NCBI RefSeq assembly: GCF_028435365.1
Contig: NZ_JAGTJJ010000091.1
Location: 1-33,581, forward strand
Reading direction: 5' to 3'
DNA: 33,581 bases
Origin: Polyangium jinanense
GTDB lineage: Bacteria; Myxococcota; Polyangia; Polyangiales; Polyangiaceae
The notes below the pieces were generated by a model. It saw only the letters and a list, made by a program, of their open reading frames with translations. It had not been told where the DNA came from and did not search any database. Numbering within the stretch: the stretch's first letter is position 1; each line of letters begins with the position of its first letter. The position numbers and the translations under genes were made by a program. Below are positions 14,622 to 23,807 of the stretch, piece after piece.

Positions 14622-15734
14622 ATGATGAACGGGAAGGTGGCGGCGGCGGTACTCGCCATGGGGGTTGTCGGGGCGGGTTGCGGGGCGCGGACGGACCTGC
14701 CGGAGAGCCGCAGGAGCGAGGAGGTCTGCGCGGCCGTGGGCGAAACGTGCCGCACGTCGGCGGCGTGTTGCGGCGGCGGGCAATGCAACGCGGGCGTGTG
14801 CGAGGCCCCGCACTGCACGGCAGGCGAGGCGCCGGTGGTCCTCGTCAGCGGGAAGGAACGGCTCTCCGGCCTGCTCGCCGACGGCGACCACGTGTATTTC
14901 ACCCATTACGGCACCGACGGCGCTGTGCTGCGCGTGCCCAAGGCCGGTGGGGCGATCGAGACGGTGGTCCCGGCGGCGAGCTGGACCGAGTCCCTCGTCG
15001 CGGACGCGAATTCGCTTTATTTCCTGGACGGCGATCGGGTCATGCGCGCCTCGAAGGACGGGAGCGGGGCGAGCCTCGTCGCGGATAACCAGGTGGGCTC
15101 AATGTCGATCGCGGTGGACGCGTCGTTCGCATACTGGATCACGCCGGTGGGTCAGGCCGTGCGGCGGGTCTCGAAGTCCGGCGGCACGCCCGAGACCCTG
15201 GCCAAGGACGAGGAGCTCACGCCGGACATGGTGCCGCGCATGATCGCGGACGAGAGCAAGCTGTACTGGTCGGCCAGCGGGCTCTGGTCGATGTCGGGCT
15301 TTCACGCGACGCCGAAGGAGGGCGGCGCGCTCCTCTTCGTCGAGGGCGCCGCCACCACGCATTTCGTCGTCGATTCGATGTTCCTCTTCTGGATTACAAC
15401 GAACGCGAGCCCCGTCCGCCTGGTGCGCACCCGGAAGGACGGGAGTGAGGCGAAGACCCTCACGGAGTGGACATTCGTCTCCAACAGCGATCTCGCGGCC
15501 GGAATGGCGCAGGACGGGGACTACCTGTACTGGGCCAGGGGCAAGGCGCGGAGCATGAACCGTGTCCCCAAGACCGGGGGCGAGGTGGTGGAGCTCTTCA
15601 CGTCGCCGGATGCCATCAACCAGCTCACGGTCGATACGTCATGCCTGTACTACATGACCACCCGGGTTGCGAACGAGACCGGCGAGACGACGAGCAGCTT
15701 GCTGCGCGCGCCACGATTCCTTCCAGGCGAGTGA
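14622..15734 (+). CDS. Beta-propeller-like lipoprotein (DUF5050-type repeats)
   Basis: A 370-residue lipoprotein. The signal ends at GVVGAGC (Cys20). A short cysteine-rich segment (CAAVGETCRTSAACCGGGQC) precedes about six repeats of the form 'xxLYFxDGDRVMRxSKDG', such as ADGDHVYFTHYGTDGAVLRV, ADANSLYFLDGDRVMRASKD and QDGDYLYWARGKARSMNRV. These repeats fit a six-bladed propeller of the DUF5050 or low-density-lipoprotein-receptor YWTD kind, typical of myxobacterial surface proteins, and point to a binding role. GGGAG lies 5 nt before the ATG, and the gene follows the FGE-like gene by 13 bp. Confidence 0.75.
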   Translation: MMNGKVAAAVLAMGVVGAGCGARTDLPESRRSEEVCAAVGETCRTSAACCGGGQCNAGVCEAPHCTAGEAPVVLVSGKERLSGLLADGDHVYFTHYGTDGAVLRVPKAGGAIETVVPAASWTESLVADANSLYFLDGDRVMRASKDGSGASLVADNQVGSMSIAVDASFAYWITPVGQAVRRVSKSGGTPETLAKDEELTPDMVPRMIADESKLYWSASGLWSMSGFHATPKEGGALLFVEGAATTHFVVDSMFLFWITTNASPVRLVRTRKDGSEAKTLTEWTFVSNSDLAAGMAQDGDYLYWARGKARSMNRVPKTGGEVVELFTSPDAINQLTVDTSCLYYMTTRVANETGETTSSLLRAPRFLPGE

Positions 15735-15807
15735 GTGAGCGCCCCTGCGGGGATCGAGGCGGTTTTCTTGTCCCGATGTCCGCGCCGCCCGTATGCTGCG
15801 CTGCAAC

Positions 15808-17580
15808 ATGCGAAGGTACACATTCCTTTTCGGGGTCGCGCTCGTCGCATGCTCCCAGGGGGATCCGGCTTCCTCCTCGTCGAACGCCGATTGCGCGGTC
15901 GATCCGGGCGACGGCGTCACGCCCGTGCGCGAGGAGCCCGAGGACGAGCTCACACCGCTCCGTTTGATGCGGCGCGCCAGCATCGCGCTGCTCGGCGTGC
16001 CCCCGACCGTCGAGCGAATGCAAGAGCTGCTCACACGGGCGACGCCCGAGGCGCAGTTCGCCTATGTCGACGATTTCATTGACGAGGCCCTCGAAGACCC
16101 GCGGTTTTACGACATCACCTTCGAGCACGCGCGCAAGTGGTTCAACATCCCGCTGATCCCGCGCACGGCCGATGCCCCCGAGTATGGCGCCAAGCAGCAG
16201 CGCGTGCTGACGGCGTGCAAGCCGGGCACGGCGAACGAGGGCGCGCTTCGTTATTTCCGCGACGAAGTCCCCGAGGACGTGGCGTGCGCCGCCGGCGGCG
16301 CGAAGACCACGGTCGAGGCCTGGTGGGCGCCGGGGACGACGGTGACGCTCGTCGGGAGCGCGGCGAACACCACGAACATCGGCCAGATCAAACCGAACGG
16401 CTCGCCGGTCGACATCGAATGCAATCAGCGGGCCGAGGGCACGTGCGGATGCGGCAAGAATGCCGTGAGCTGCTGGCACGACCCCGGCACCTATCCCGGC
16501 TGGGGCGCGTATCTCCCGGCAAACCCGGACGGCCAGCGGCGCCTGCTCGCCGAGGAGCCGGCGCGCCTGTTCGCGCACATCGTCTGGCACGATCGGCCCG
16601 CGACCGACCTCATCCTCTCGGATTATTCCGTCGGCCCGACCGAGGTCCAGGCGGCCCACATCAATCAATCCCTCGCCGGCGGCGGGCTCGACGTGCTCAC
16701 CGACGAAAGCTGGTGGAACCCGGCGAGTTTCGGCGGCGCGGCCGTGGATCCGCTCCACGAGGCGAATGATCCGAAGGCGTGGCGCGAGTATTCGATCTCC
16801 GCGCGAAACGCGTTTTTCCTGAAGGAGCGCGACTACACGTTCGATCCGCGCAAGGATCCGGGCACCTCGAAGGGGTTTCCCTCGGCCGGCATGCTCACCT
16901 CGCTCGGCTTCCTCGATACGTATCCGCGTGAGCGCCTGCGCGCGGCGCGCGCGCTCGAGACCCTCGCTTGCGAGCAGCTCTTGCCGCCGGGCGGGGAGAT
17001 CCCGTTCAACGTGTACGAGACGGATCCCGGCCGCGAAGGGCCTTGCCAGCATTGCCACGCCCGGATCGACACCGCGGCGGCGCATTTCAAGCGGTACGCG
17101 AAGGCCCGCCACGCGTTCGAGGGTTGGGGCGCGTTGTACTACATGCCCGGCGTGGGCAACTGGCAATGGGATCCCGCGTGGCGCACGGGCGTATGGCCGT
17201 TCGCCGAAGAGCCGTTCGCGCAATGGAACAAGTGGTACCTGCCGGGCTCGTTGCTCACGCCCGCCACCGAGGAGGAGGCGAACGCCAATCCTTACGTGCT
17301 GTTCCTCGATTTCCTGCCGCCGGAGTTCACCCTGCTCGGGCAGACCAGCGACGGGACCGTGGGGCCACTCGGGTTCGCCAAGCTCATCGTGGCCGCAGGA
17401 TCCTTCGATCGGTGCGTGGTGCGGCGCGTGCACGAGCGTATCCTCGGGCGCGACATCGATCCGGCGGCGGAGAACGGCTACCTCGAGACGCTCACGGCCT
17501 CGTTCATCGCGAACGGTCGGCTCGTGCGGCCCTTCATCAAGTCCCTCACGCAATCCACGTCATTCCGCAGGGGGCACTGA
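15808..17580 (+). CDS. Secreted DUF1592/DUF1588/DUF1585-like protein with CxxCH
   Basis: A 590-residue lipoprotein (signal ending VALVAC, Cys15). The order resembles the DUF1587/1592/1588/1585 proteins of Planctomycetes and Myxococcales. The middle region about 250-400 has SAGMLTSLGFLDTYPRERLR and PARLFAHIVWHDRPATDLIL. A heme-c-like motif CQHCH lies at 413-417, then a DUF1585-like end from CVVRRVHERILGRDIDPAAE. Such proteins are paired with DUF1552 or DUF1501 partners and are thought to act on polymers or in redox at the cell surface; the true role is unknown. ATG 15808 gives the best signal peptide; ATG 15793 adds five residues. Neither has a clear ribosome-binding site. Confidence 0.75.
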   Translation: MRRYTFLFGVALVACSQGDPASSSSNADCAVDPGDGVTPVREEPEDELTPLRLMRRASIALLGVPPTVERMQELLTRATPEAQFAYVDDFIDEALEDPRFYDITFEHARKWFNIPLIPRTADAPEYGAKQQRVLTACKPGTANEGALRYFRDEVPEDVACAAGGAKTTVEAWWAPGTTVTLVGSAANTTNIGQIKPNGSPVDIECNQRAEGTCGCGKNAVSCWHDPGTYPGWGAYLPANPDGQRRLLAEEPARLFAHIVWHDRPATDLILSDYSVGPTEVQAAHINQSLAGGGLDVLTDESWWNPASFGGAAVDPLHEANDPKAWREYSISARNAFFLKERDYTFDPRKDPGTSKGFPSAGMLTSLGFLDTYPRERLRAARALETLACEQLLPPGGEIPFNVYETDPGREGPCQHCHARIDTAAAHFKRYAKARHAFEGWGALYYMPGVGNWQWDPAWRTGVWPFAEEPFAQWNKWYLPGSLLTPATEEEANANPYVLFLDFLPPEFTLLGQTSDGTVGPLGFAKLIVAAGSFDRCVVRRVHERILGRDIDPAAENGYLETLTASFIANGRLVRPFIKSLTQSTSFRRGH

Positions 17581-17581
17581 C

Positions 17582-18592
17582 ATGCGAAAACGAATCCTTT
17601 TCAAGATCGTCGCCCCCTTCGTCGTCGCCCTCGGGGCCGCGAGCTGCGACGGCGACGAGGGCAACACCTGCGGCGGACCGACGCCCGAGGAGCGGGCGCG
17701 AAACCAGGCCGTATTCGACGCGCTCGCCCCGTCCTGCCAGGGATGCCACATCACGGGGGCGCGCGGGTATTTCGCGTCGATCGAGGCGTTCGAATCCCTC
17801 GTCGTCTACAACCCGGCGGTGGTCGTCCCGGGCAAACCCGACGGAAGCGAGCTCATTCGCCTCCTCGAAGGGAAGGGGACGGGCGCGTTCAAGCAAATGC
17901 CCATCGCGGGGCCGCCGTTCGCCGAGATCGCGGCGAGCGGATCCACGAAGATGACCATGGCCCAGATCCGCGAATGGGTGACGAACCTCGAATCCCGGAC
18001 CGCCGATCCGCTCCCGTCCATCGAGGCCCGCCGCATCACCCGGCTCTCCGCGGAAGACGTCGGGCGCGCCCTCTACCAGCAGCTCGGCCTGTCGGACGAC
18101 GATTTTTACATTGCCGCGTCGGCCTTCGACATCCCGCACAAGACGAGCCAGAACGACGACTTGTATCCGTTCACGTCTCCGGACTCGATCCCGGCGCCTT
18201 ATGAAAACTTGCCCGTCGAGCGTTTCGCCGCGCTCGGGGGCGGCTCGGCGCCGAACCAGATGAAGGCCGACGGCACGGTTTCCCCGAGCTTCCTCGGCAT
18301 GATCACGCAGCTCGCGCAACGCTGGTGCGGGCTCGCGCTCGACAAGTCGGGCAATACGGCGCTCCTGCCCGCCGGAGCTTCGGTCCAAACGGGCAGCGCC
18401 GACGCGGCGAGCGTGAAGTCGGTCATTCGCGCCTGGTACCTGCATTTCCACGCCGTGGACGCGACCGACGCGGACGTCGACCGCGTGTTCTCCACGGTGT
18501 TCGTCCCCCTCGAAATGGAGAAGGACGCGCGCAACGCCTACGTGGGCACGTGCTCCTATTTCATTCGCCACCCCGACTGGATCTTCTACTGA
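17582..18592 (+). CDS. c-type-cytochrome-like lipoprotein
   Basis: A 336-residue lipoprotein (signal ending ALGAASC). A single heme-c motif CQGCH is at 52-56 in PSCQGCHITGARGYFASIEAF, with VVVPGKPDGSELIRLLEGKG and later KQMPIAGPP, the pattern of the PSCyt1/cytochrome c domain of planctomycete-type proteins. Residues 140-336 are a domain I do not recognise (LSAEDVGRALYQQLGLSDDD, SFLGMITQLAQRWCGLALD). It starts one base after the stop of the preceding gene and ends ten bases before the DUF1501 gene. The three are one operon and likely one surface assembly. Confidence 0.78.
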   Translation: MRKRILFKIVAPFVVALGAASCDGDEGNTCGGPTPEERARNQAVFDALAPSCQGCHITGARGYFASIEAFESLVVYNPAVVVPGKPDGSELIRLLEGKGTGAFKQMPIAGPPFAEIAASGSTKMTMAQIREWVTNLESRTADPLPSIEARRITRLSAEDVGRALYQQLGLSDDDFYIAASAFDIPHKTSQNDDLYPFTSPDSIPAPYENLPVERFAALGGGSAPNQMKADGTVSPSFLGMITQLAQRWCGLALDKSGNTALLPAGASVQTGSADAASVKSVIRAWYLHFHAVDATDADVDRVFSTVFVPLEMEKDARNAYVGTCSYFIRHPDWIFY

Positions 18593-18601
18593 GAGGCCCC
18601 G

Positions 18602-20206
18602 ATGAAAACGAGCCGCAGAAAACTCCTTCTCGCCGCCCTCGGGGCCTCCCAGCTCGCGCTCCTCGGCCGCTTCGCCGTGCGCAGCGCGTCCGCCGCGCCG
18701 CCACCGAACGGCCCCACGAAGCTCCTTTGCATCTGGCTCGACGGCGGATGCAACTGGGAGCATTTCTTCACCCCGCTCACGGGCGCCGGCATCGACAAGT
18801 TCATCCAGCCGCCCGACGGCGGCATGCACCCGTTCGGGTATTCCAAGGAGCAGGTGCGGAACTTCGACGGGACGGCCGCGGACCTCGGCTCCACGAACCC
18901 GACCCGCAAGCTGCGCGGCCCCGTCGGGTGGAACGACGCGAATCCCGCCGACACGACAGGCTCGAATCCGCTCTCCGGCGGCACGCAGAACTATCGTCCG
19001 TGGGGCTATTCGTGGGTCAATCCGAAGTACAAGCTCTATGACCGCACCTGCGTGCTCGTCGGCGCCGATCAGGGCACGGCATCCCACGGGAGCGGGATCG
19101 TCGCGAGCATGTGCGGCGTCGCGGGCTCATCGTTCCGCGCGCCAAGCGTGCAGGCCGTGATCGCGAACTACATGGCGGCGCATTTCCCGGACAGACCCGT
19201 TCCAAACGCGACGCTCGGCGGCACGTTGCCGGCCGCGTACGACCTGCCCGCGCTCGCCACGCCATATTCACTCACGAGCCTCTCGCTCGTCGAGTCCACA
19301 ATCTCGGATCGTCGCAACAGCGCATGGGACGGGCTGCGCACGCGAACGGACGTCGAGGGAATGGCATTCGACGGCACACCCACCGGCGAGACGCTGCCGC
19401 TCACAATCACGGATCGCGCGGTGCTCGAAGCAATCCGCGAGCGAAAGGGCATTTCGACGAAGGGGACGGACGATCTCTATCGGCAGATCCACGACACGTA
19501 CGCGGGCGTCAGCAAGACCGTGGCGCGCGACGTGCTCACCGTGCTCGATCAAACGAAGGGGTTCGAATTCCTGGCAGCCGACCCGCTTTATGCGGGCGGG
19601 CCCTTCCAGACCGCGTGCATCGGACCCGCCGACGTCTGCGGGAACGTGCTCTCGGGAGGCTCGTTCGACTTCGCATTGCGCCTGCTCAAGTCGAACCTCG
19701 TGACCAGCGTGACGCTGCGCGCGTCGAGCATCGGGAATACCGGGTTCGACGTGCATTATTCGGGCGGCGCGCGCGCGCAGACGAGCCACCTGCGTATCGC
19801 ACTCGAAGCCATCGCCCAGGTGCTCATCGAGATGCAACTCACGCCCGCATCCTCGGGGCAAGGCTCGCTGCTCGACGAGACGCTGGTCTACATCTACAGC
19901 GATTTCGGGCGCACATTCGCACGGAGCCCGCAGGACGGGACCGACCATCACCCAGCCACCTGCGGCATCCTGGTCGGCGGGAGCGTGAAGGGAAACCAGA
20001 TGCTCGGCGGATACGACGAAACAGCGCAAGGCTCGCCCCTCGGCGCCCCCGTCAACATCATCGAGGAGGGCGGCGACAAGGCGACGCGGCCACCAACATC
20101 GCAGGACATCGCAGCCACCGTGATCCGCGCCTTCGGCCTCGAACCAGGCAAGGATTTCTTCATCCCCGGCGGCTACGGCGAATTCGAGGGCGCGCTTCTC
20201 GTTTGA
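18602..20206 (+). CDS. Tat-exported DUF1501/DUF1552 family protein
   Basis: A 534-residue protein of the alkaline-phosphatase-like superfamily clan that includes DUF1501. It has a twin-arginine signal (SRRKLLLAALGASQLALLGRF, Arg5-Arg6) and an AxA-type cleavage site near SASAAPPP, so it is folded before export. Family features: LLCIWLDGGCNWEHFF near the start, and near the end VYIYSDFGRTFARSPQDG, DHHPATCGILVGGSVKG and GKDFFIPGGYGEFEG. Substrate and reaction are not known for most of the family. It follows the two CxxCH proteins by 10 bp, as DUF1501/1552 genes commonly do. The palindromic repeat copy 2 begins right after the stop. Confidence 0.8.
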   Translation: MKTSRRKLLLAALGASQLALLGRFAVRSASAAPPPNGPTKLLCIWLDGGCNWEHFFTPLTGAGIDKFIQPPDGGMHPFGYSKEQVRNFDGTAADLGSTNPTRKLRGPVGWNDANPADTTGSNPLSGGTQNYRPWGYSWVNPKYKLYDRTCVLVGADQGTASHGSGIVASMCGVAGSSFRAPSVQAVIANYMAAHFPDRPVPNATLGGTLPAAYDLPALATPYSLTSLSLVESTISDRRNSAWDGLRTRTDVEGMAFDGTPTGETLPLTITDRAVLEAIRERKGISTKGTDDLYRQIHDTYAGVSKTVARDVLTVLDQTKGFEFLAADPLYAGGPFQTACIGPADVCGNVLSGGSFDFALRLLKSNLVTSVTLRASSIGNTGFDVHYSGGARAQTSHLRIALEAIAQVLIEMQLTPASSGQGSLLDETLVYIYSDFGRTFARSPQDGTDHHPATCGILVGGSVKGNQMLGGYDETAQGSPLGAPVNIIEEGGDKATRPPTSQDIAATVIRAFGLEPGKDFFIPGGYGEFEGALLV

Positions 20207-20214
20207 GGCCGCCT

Positions 20215-20520
20215 CGCCGGGGCGCTGCCCCGGGCCCCGCGGGGGCTATTCGCCCCTCGACCCGAACCAGGGCAAGCCCTGGACCTCAGGGGGAAGAACT
20301 GCGCGATGCGCAGTTCTTCCCACAGGCCGGTGGGACCGCGTTGCCGGTTGAACCGTCAGCGTCGCTGTCTTGGTTGGCAGGGTCGTCGCCGGTCTTGACC
20401 CGGCTCGTTCGATGAACTGCGCATCGCGCAGTTCATCGACCCCGAGTCCAGCGCTTGCGCTGGTCCGGGTCCAGGGGCGGATAGCCCCGGGTCGGGTCCG
20501 GGGTGAAACCCCGGCGCTAC
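20215..20520. repeat. Dispersed palindromic repeat, copy 2
   Basis: Second copy of the repeat at 5975-6280, same orientation and almost the same length. The 13-bp hairpins with three-base centres recur (GAAGAACTGCGCGATGCGCA and its near reverse complement), with substitutions mostly in the centre near 20340-20400. CCAGGGCAAGCCCTGG and CCAGCGCTTGCGCTGG are kept and the outer right hairpin reads GGGGTGAAACCCC. It lies between the convergent DUF1501 gene and the small membrane protein gene, so its hairpins may act as bidirectional terminators. Confidence 0.85.
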
Positions 20521-20527
20521 GCTACGC

Positions 20528-20959
20528 TCACGGCGCCTTCGCCTTCGCAGGCACCGCCTTGGCCGGCGCCTTCGCCGAGGTCGCGGCCGACGCCGATGCG
20601 GACGGGCTTGGCTCCGCGGTTGCTGTGCCGTCCTTGCTCTTGCAGGTATAGGCGCCGAACAGGATGTATGCGCGCTGGCACGTCACGGGGTGCGCGCCGC
20701 TTGGCGTCTGCATCGTGAATGTGTGCGCGATCGGCGAGCGCTCCCAGAACGTGAATTGGGCCTTGCATGGCTGGGCTTGGCCCTGGCACGCGGCTTCCGA
20801 GGCGAGTGCCTCGACCTCCACGCTCACGCCATACACGTTGTAAAGTGCCGCGCCCGTTGCTGCGAGCAGCGCTACTGTGAACAGGAGGCTCGCTGCGGAG
20901 CGCAGCCCTGATCCGCTGCCCTCCGATGCGCCCCCACCTCGATCCTCGGATTTTGCCAC
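20528..20959 (-). CDS. Small single-pass membrane protein
   Basis: A 143-residue protein I do not recognise. A short polar N-terminus leads to one membrane segment near 21-43 (AASLLFTVALLAATGAALYNV). A soluble part with four cysteines follows (AACQGQAQPCKAQFTFWERS, VTCQRAYILFGAYTCKSKDG), then an Ala/Ser/Pro/Lys tail. The cysteine pairs suggest an extracytoplasmic disulfide-bonded domain. It lies 43 bp downstream of the MMPL exporter stop on the same strand, so it may be co-transcribed with it. Confidence 0.65.
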   Translation of the reverse strand: MAKSEDRGGGASEGSGSGLRSAASLLFTVALLAATGAALYNVYGVSVEVEALASEAACQGQAQPCKAQFTFWERSPIAHTFTMQTPSGAHPVTCQRAYILFGAYTCKSKDGTATAEPSPSASASAATSAKAPAKAVPAKAKAP

Positions 20960-21002
20960 GGCGCCACGATAAAACGAGCCGGCCCCGAAGGGAAGTGCGC
21001 TG

Positions 21003-23462
21003 TTACGCTCGTTTCCGGTGATCCATCCACACGAGCGCTGCGGGCAGGACGATCACGGCGGCGAAGAGGCAGGTGACCTCGCCGATGACTGCGGCGACGC
21101 CCATGCTGCGCACGGCGAAATTATCCGATCGTACGAGCGCCATGTAGCCGAGCGCGGTGGTCAGGCTGCAGAGCACCACCGCGCCGCCTGTCTCGCGCAC
21201 CGCGGCGATCGCGCCGCCCGTGCCCTCGCGGGTGTACCGCTGCACGATGTTCACCGCGTAATCGACGCCGATGCCGAAGGTCAGCGGCAATGCGATGAAG
21301 TTCAGGAAGTTCAGCTTCACCTTCATCACGACGAGCGCGAGTGCCATCCATCCGATGCCGACGAGCAAGGTGGCGATCACGTACATCGAGGGCTTGCCGC
21401 GGCGGAATGCGATCAGCACTGCCAGGATCGTACCGAAGAGCGAGAGGAGCACTGCGGGCGGGACGTCGTCGATCACCGCGGTCCACATGTCGGCGTAAAT
21501 GACTGCGCGGCCTGAGCCGAGGATCACGCTGCCGTCTGGCAGGACCGTGCGTCGATACGAATTTGCCCAGCGGAAGAGGTAATGGGCGTCGTCCACGGTC
21601 GCGCCCGCGGTCGGGCTGATGTAGACGATACGGCCGCGCGTGCCGTCGGTCTCGGTGAATGCCCGCGCCAGACCGGCAGGCAGGTCCTCGATGCCGAACG
21701 GTTTCAGGTCGTCCGGGGGCAGGACCTCTCCGATCGTCTTCCAATCGTCATCCGAGATGACGCCGCGGCGCCGCGCTTTGAGGACCTTTTGCTTGATCTC
21801 TTCGAGGATCGGGATCTTCTCGGCCTGCGCCGCGGGCACGAAGTCCTGGAGCGCGTGGACCTTTTCGAAGGGTTTTTCCCCCGGAGGGGCGGCGTCGCGC
21901 TTCGCGTTGAGCGCCGCGCGCAAAGGTTCGACTTGCTCGGGGCGATCCACGAGGATTGCCATGCCGTCCGTCCCGACGTACCCCGTGATCTGCTCGCCGA
22001 GCTGGCTCAGGCGGATCTCCTCGGCCCGCCGGCTCGCGTCGGTGCGCAGGTTGCGCAGGTCGTACTCCATCGGGTCGCTCTTCACGTAGAAGACGGCCGC
22101 GATGGCGCCGGCCAGGGCCACGGCGACGCCGAGGACCGTGAGCAGGCGGGGGGCGCGCTGGGCGAAGGCTGCGAACGGACGGCCGAATGCGATGCCGCCC
22201 TGCGTGGCGCGCTGAATGCGGCCCCAGATGCCTTTGGCCTCGCGATCGAGCGGGAGGAGCCGCTCCATGAGCGTGAGGATGCTCGGCAACGCGAGGTAGG
22301 TCGCGATCCAGCAGAGGAGCATACCGACGCCGCCGATGACGCCGAAATCGCGGAAGCCCCGGAACTCGGTGGCGATGAGCGAGCCGTACGCCGCGCCGGC
22401 CGCGGCGGCCGCGGTGAGCGTGGGCCGCCAGGTTTCCCGACGCGCGAGGTCGAGCGCCTCGGCGAGCGGGACCTTGTCCCTGCGCGCTTCGAGGTACCTC
22501 GCCATGTAGATGATGCTGAAATTGATGCCGTTGCCCGCGACGATCGTGAAGAGAAAGCCCGTGGCCATGTTCAAATGGCCAATCAGGAGCTCGGTGACGC
22601 CGAAGGTCCACGCGACGCCGATGCCGATGGTGATCAGCATGGCGAAGAGCGTGCGGATCCGAAGGTAATAGAGAAACACGACGCCCGCGAGCAGCGCGGC
22701 CCCGAAGAGACCGACCTCGGTGAGGTCCGCGTTGATCGCGGCGAACTCGGAGATGCCCGTCTGGAGATCGCCGCCGAAGCCGTAGCGGATCTCGGGGTGG
22801 AACGAGGCGGGGTTCACCCGATCGACGGCCTCGCGGATGCGGCGCAACGCCTCGCTACCCCGCGCGAAATCGCTGCCGATGACCTTGGAGCGGACCGCGA
22901 CGACGAGCGTCTTGCCGTCCTTCGACTGGTAGTAGCCGTCGGGGAACCGATCCGGCGTGGCCTCCGTGCCGAGCTTGAAACGCTTCTTGATGCTCTCCGC
23001 GTCGAGGGCCGGGGGCTCTTCGCTCTCGTCGAGCAAGGTGCCGGTCGCCTTGTTGACCTCGTAGGCGTACCGGGCCTCGATGTCGTCGCGCAGGCCTTCG
23101 AGGTCCTTGGTGTCGGCGTAGAGCCCGGCGCGGGGCGAGAGGAAGGCGCGCGCCTCGTGCACGCCGTCCTCGACGCTGCCGACCCAGGGCGGGCCCACGG
23201 CTGCGAGTGCGGGCACGAGCGCGTCGCCTGCCTGCCGGAGCGCTGACGTGGGCGTGTCCGGGCCGCCTTCGAGGACGATGAAGAGCGTGGAGACGCCGGC
23301 CGTGCGCGCGGCGACCCGGTTGAGCTCCTGCACGCTCGGCCGGGAGGAGGGCAGGAGCGATTCGAAGCCGGTCTGGATGGTCAATCGCAGGGCGAGGACC
23401 ACGGATACGATCGTGAGCACCGCCGCGACGAGGAGCGGCAGCAGCGGTCGTTCGAACTGCAC
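21003..23462 (-). CDS. RND/MMPL-family exporter
   Basis: An 819-residue inner-membrane transporter with the duplicated MMPL layout. One membrane helix near 10-28 is followed by a periplasmic domain (about 30-240), helices about 245-400 (IRTLFAMLITIGIGVAWTF, GNGINFSIIYMARYLEARRD), a cytoplasmic loop, then a second set: helix about 435-455, periplasmic domain to about 660 and five helices ending VIVLPAALVWMDHRKRA, with GIGVDYAVNIVQRYT in the second half. This family moves lipids or hopanoids with proton gradient energy; the substrate is not visible. Starts at GTG 23462, the only in-frame start; no clear ribosome-binding site seen, so the N-terminus is uncertain. Confidence 0.88.
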   Translation of the reverse strand: MQFERPLLPLLVAAVLTIVSVVLALRLTIQTGFESLLPSSRPSVQELNRVAARTAGVSTLFIVLEGGPDTPTSALRQAGDALVPALAAVGPPWVGSVEDGVHEARAFLSPRAGLYADTKDLEGLRDDIEARYAYEVNKATGTLLDESEEPPALDAESIKKRFKLGTEATPDRFPDGYYQSKDGKTLVVAVRSKVIGSDFARGSEALRRIREAVDRVNPASFHPEIRYGFGGDLQTGISEFAAINADLTEVGLFGAALLAGVVFLYYLRIRTLFAMLITIGIGVAWTFGVTELLIGHLNMATGFLFTIVAGNGINFSIIYMARYLEARRDKVPLAEALDLARRETWRPTLTAAAAAGAAYGSLIATEFRGFRDFGVIGGVGMLLCWIATYLALPSILTLMERLLPLDREAKGIWGRIQRATQGGIAFGRPFAAFAQRAPRLLTVLGVAVALAGAIAAVFYVKSDPMEYDLRNLRTDASRRAEEIRLSQLGEQITGYVGTDGMAILVDRPEQVEPLRAALNAKRDAAPPGEKPFEKVHALQDFVPAAQAEKIPILEEIKQKVLKARRRGVISDDDWKTIGEVLPPDDLKPFGIEDLPAGLARAFTETDGTRGRIVYISPTAGATVDDAHYLFRWANSYRRTVLPDGSVILGSGRAVIYADMWTAVIDDVPPAVLLSLFGTILAVLIAFRRGKPSMYVIATLLVGIGWMALALVVMKVKLNFLNFIALPLTFGIGVDYAVNIVQRYTREGTGGAIAAVRETGGAVVLCSLTTALGYMALVRSDNFAVRSMGVAAVIGEVTCLFAAVIVLPAALVWMDHRKRA

Positions 23463-23614
23463 GCGGCCGAGTCGGTCGAACAGGCGCTCGGGCGACGAAC
23501 GGCCGGGCGGCGGCGGGGCGGAAGGGGCGGCGCTCAGGGCAAACCTCGGGGGAGCAAGGGAATCGTGAGAGCGCCGGTATAGTGCAAACTTGGCGGATCC
23601 TCACCCCCAAACCG

Positions 23615-23725
23615 CAAGAGCCCTAGAACATCGAGCAGTTCGTTGAACTGCTCGATGTTCTAGCTCTTTTGTCCCGAGGGGGACGCCTCGCGTCCCCCCT
23701 CTCGTCCGGGCAAAGCCCGGACGAT
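23615..23725. repeat. Palindromic repeat, single-arm relative of the dispersed family
   Basis: Three hairpins in series. The first has an 18-bp perfect stem with GTT loop (23624-23662), extended by AAGAGC/GCTCTT and followed by TTTT. The second is GAGGGGGACGC with GCGTCCCCC around CTC. The third is CGTCCGGGC/GCCCGGACG around AAA. This is the layout of one arm of the 306-bp repeat, with different bases. The first hairpin plus CTCTTTT is also a good intrinsic terminator on the plus strand. It lies upstream of the MMPL gene, at the start of the accessory region. Confidence 0.65.
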
Positions 23726-23807
23726 TCACCCCCCGAGAACAGTTCTAGCACCCCTGACCCGGCGTAACCCGCTGGATCCGCGTCCTGCTGACGACGGATC
23801 GGCACCG

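Noticed and set aside
21582..23246. 554-residue plus-strand frame opposite the MMPL exporter
   Set aside because: Antisense shadow of a complete 819-residue transporter gene.
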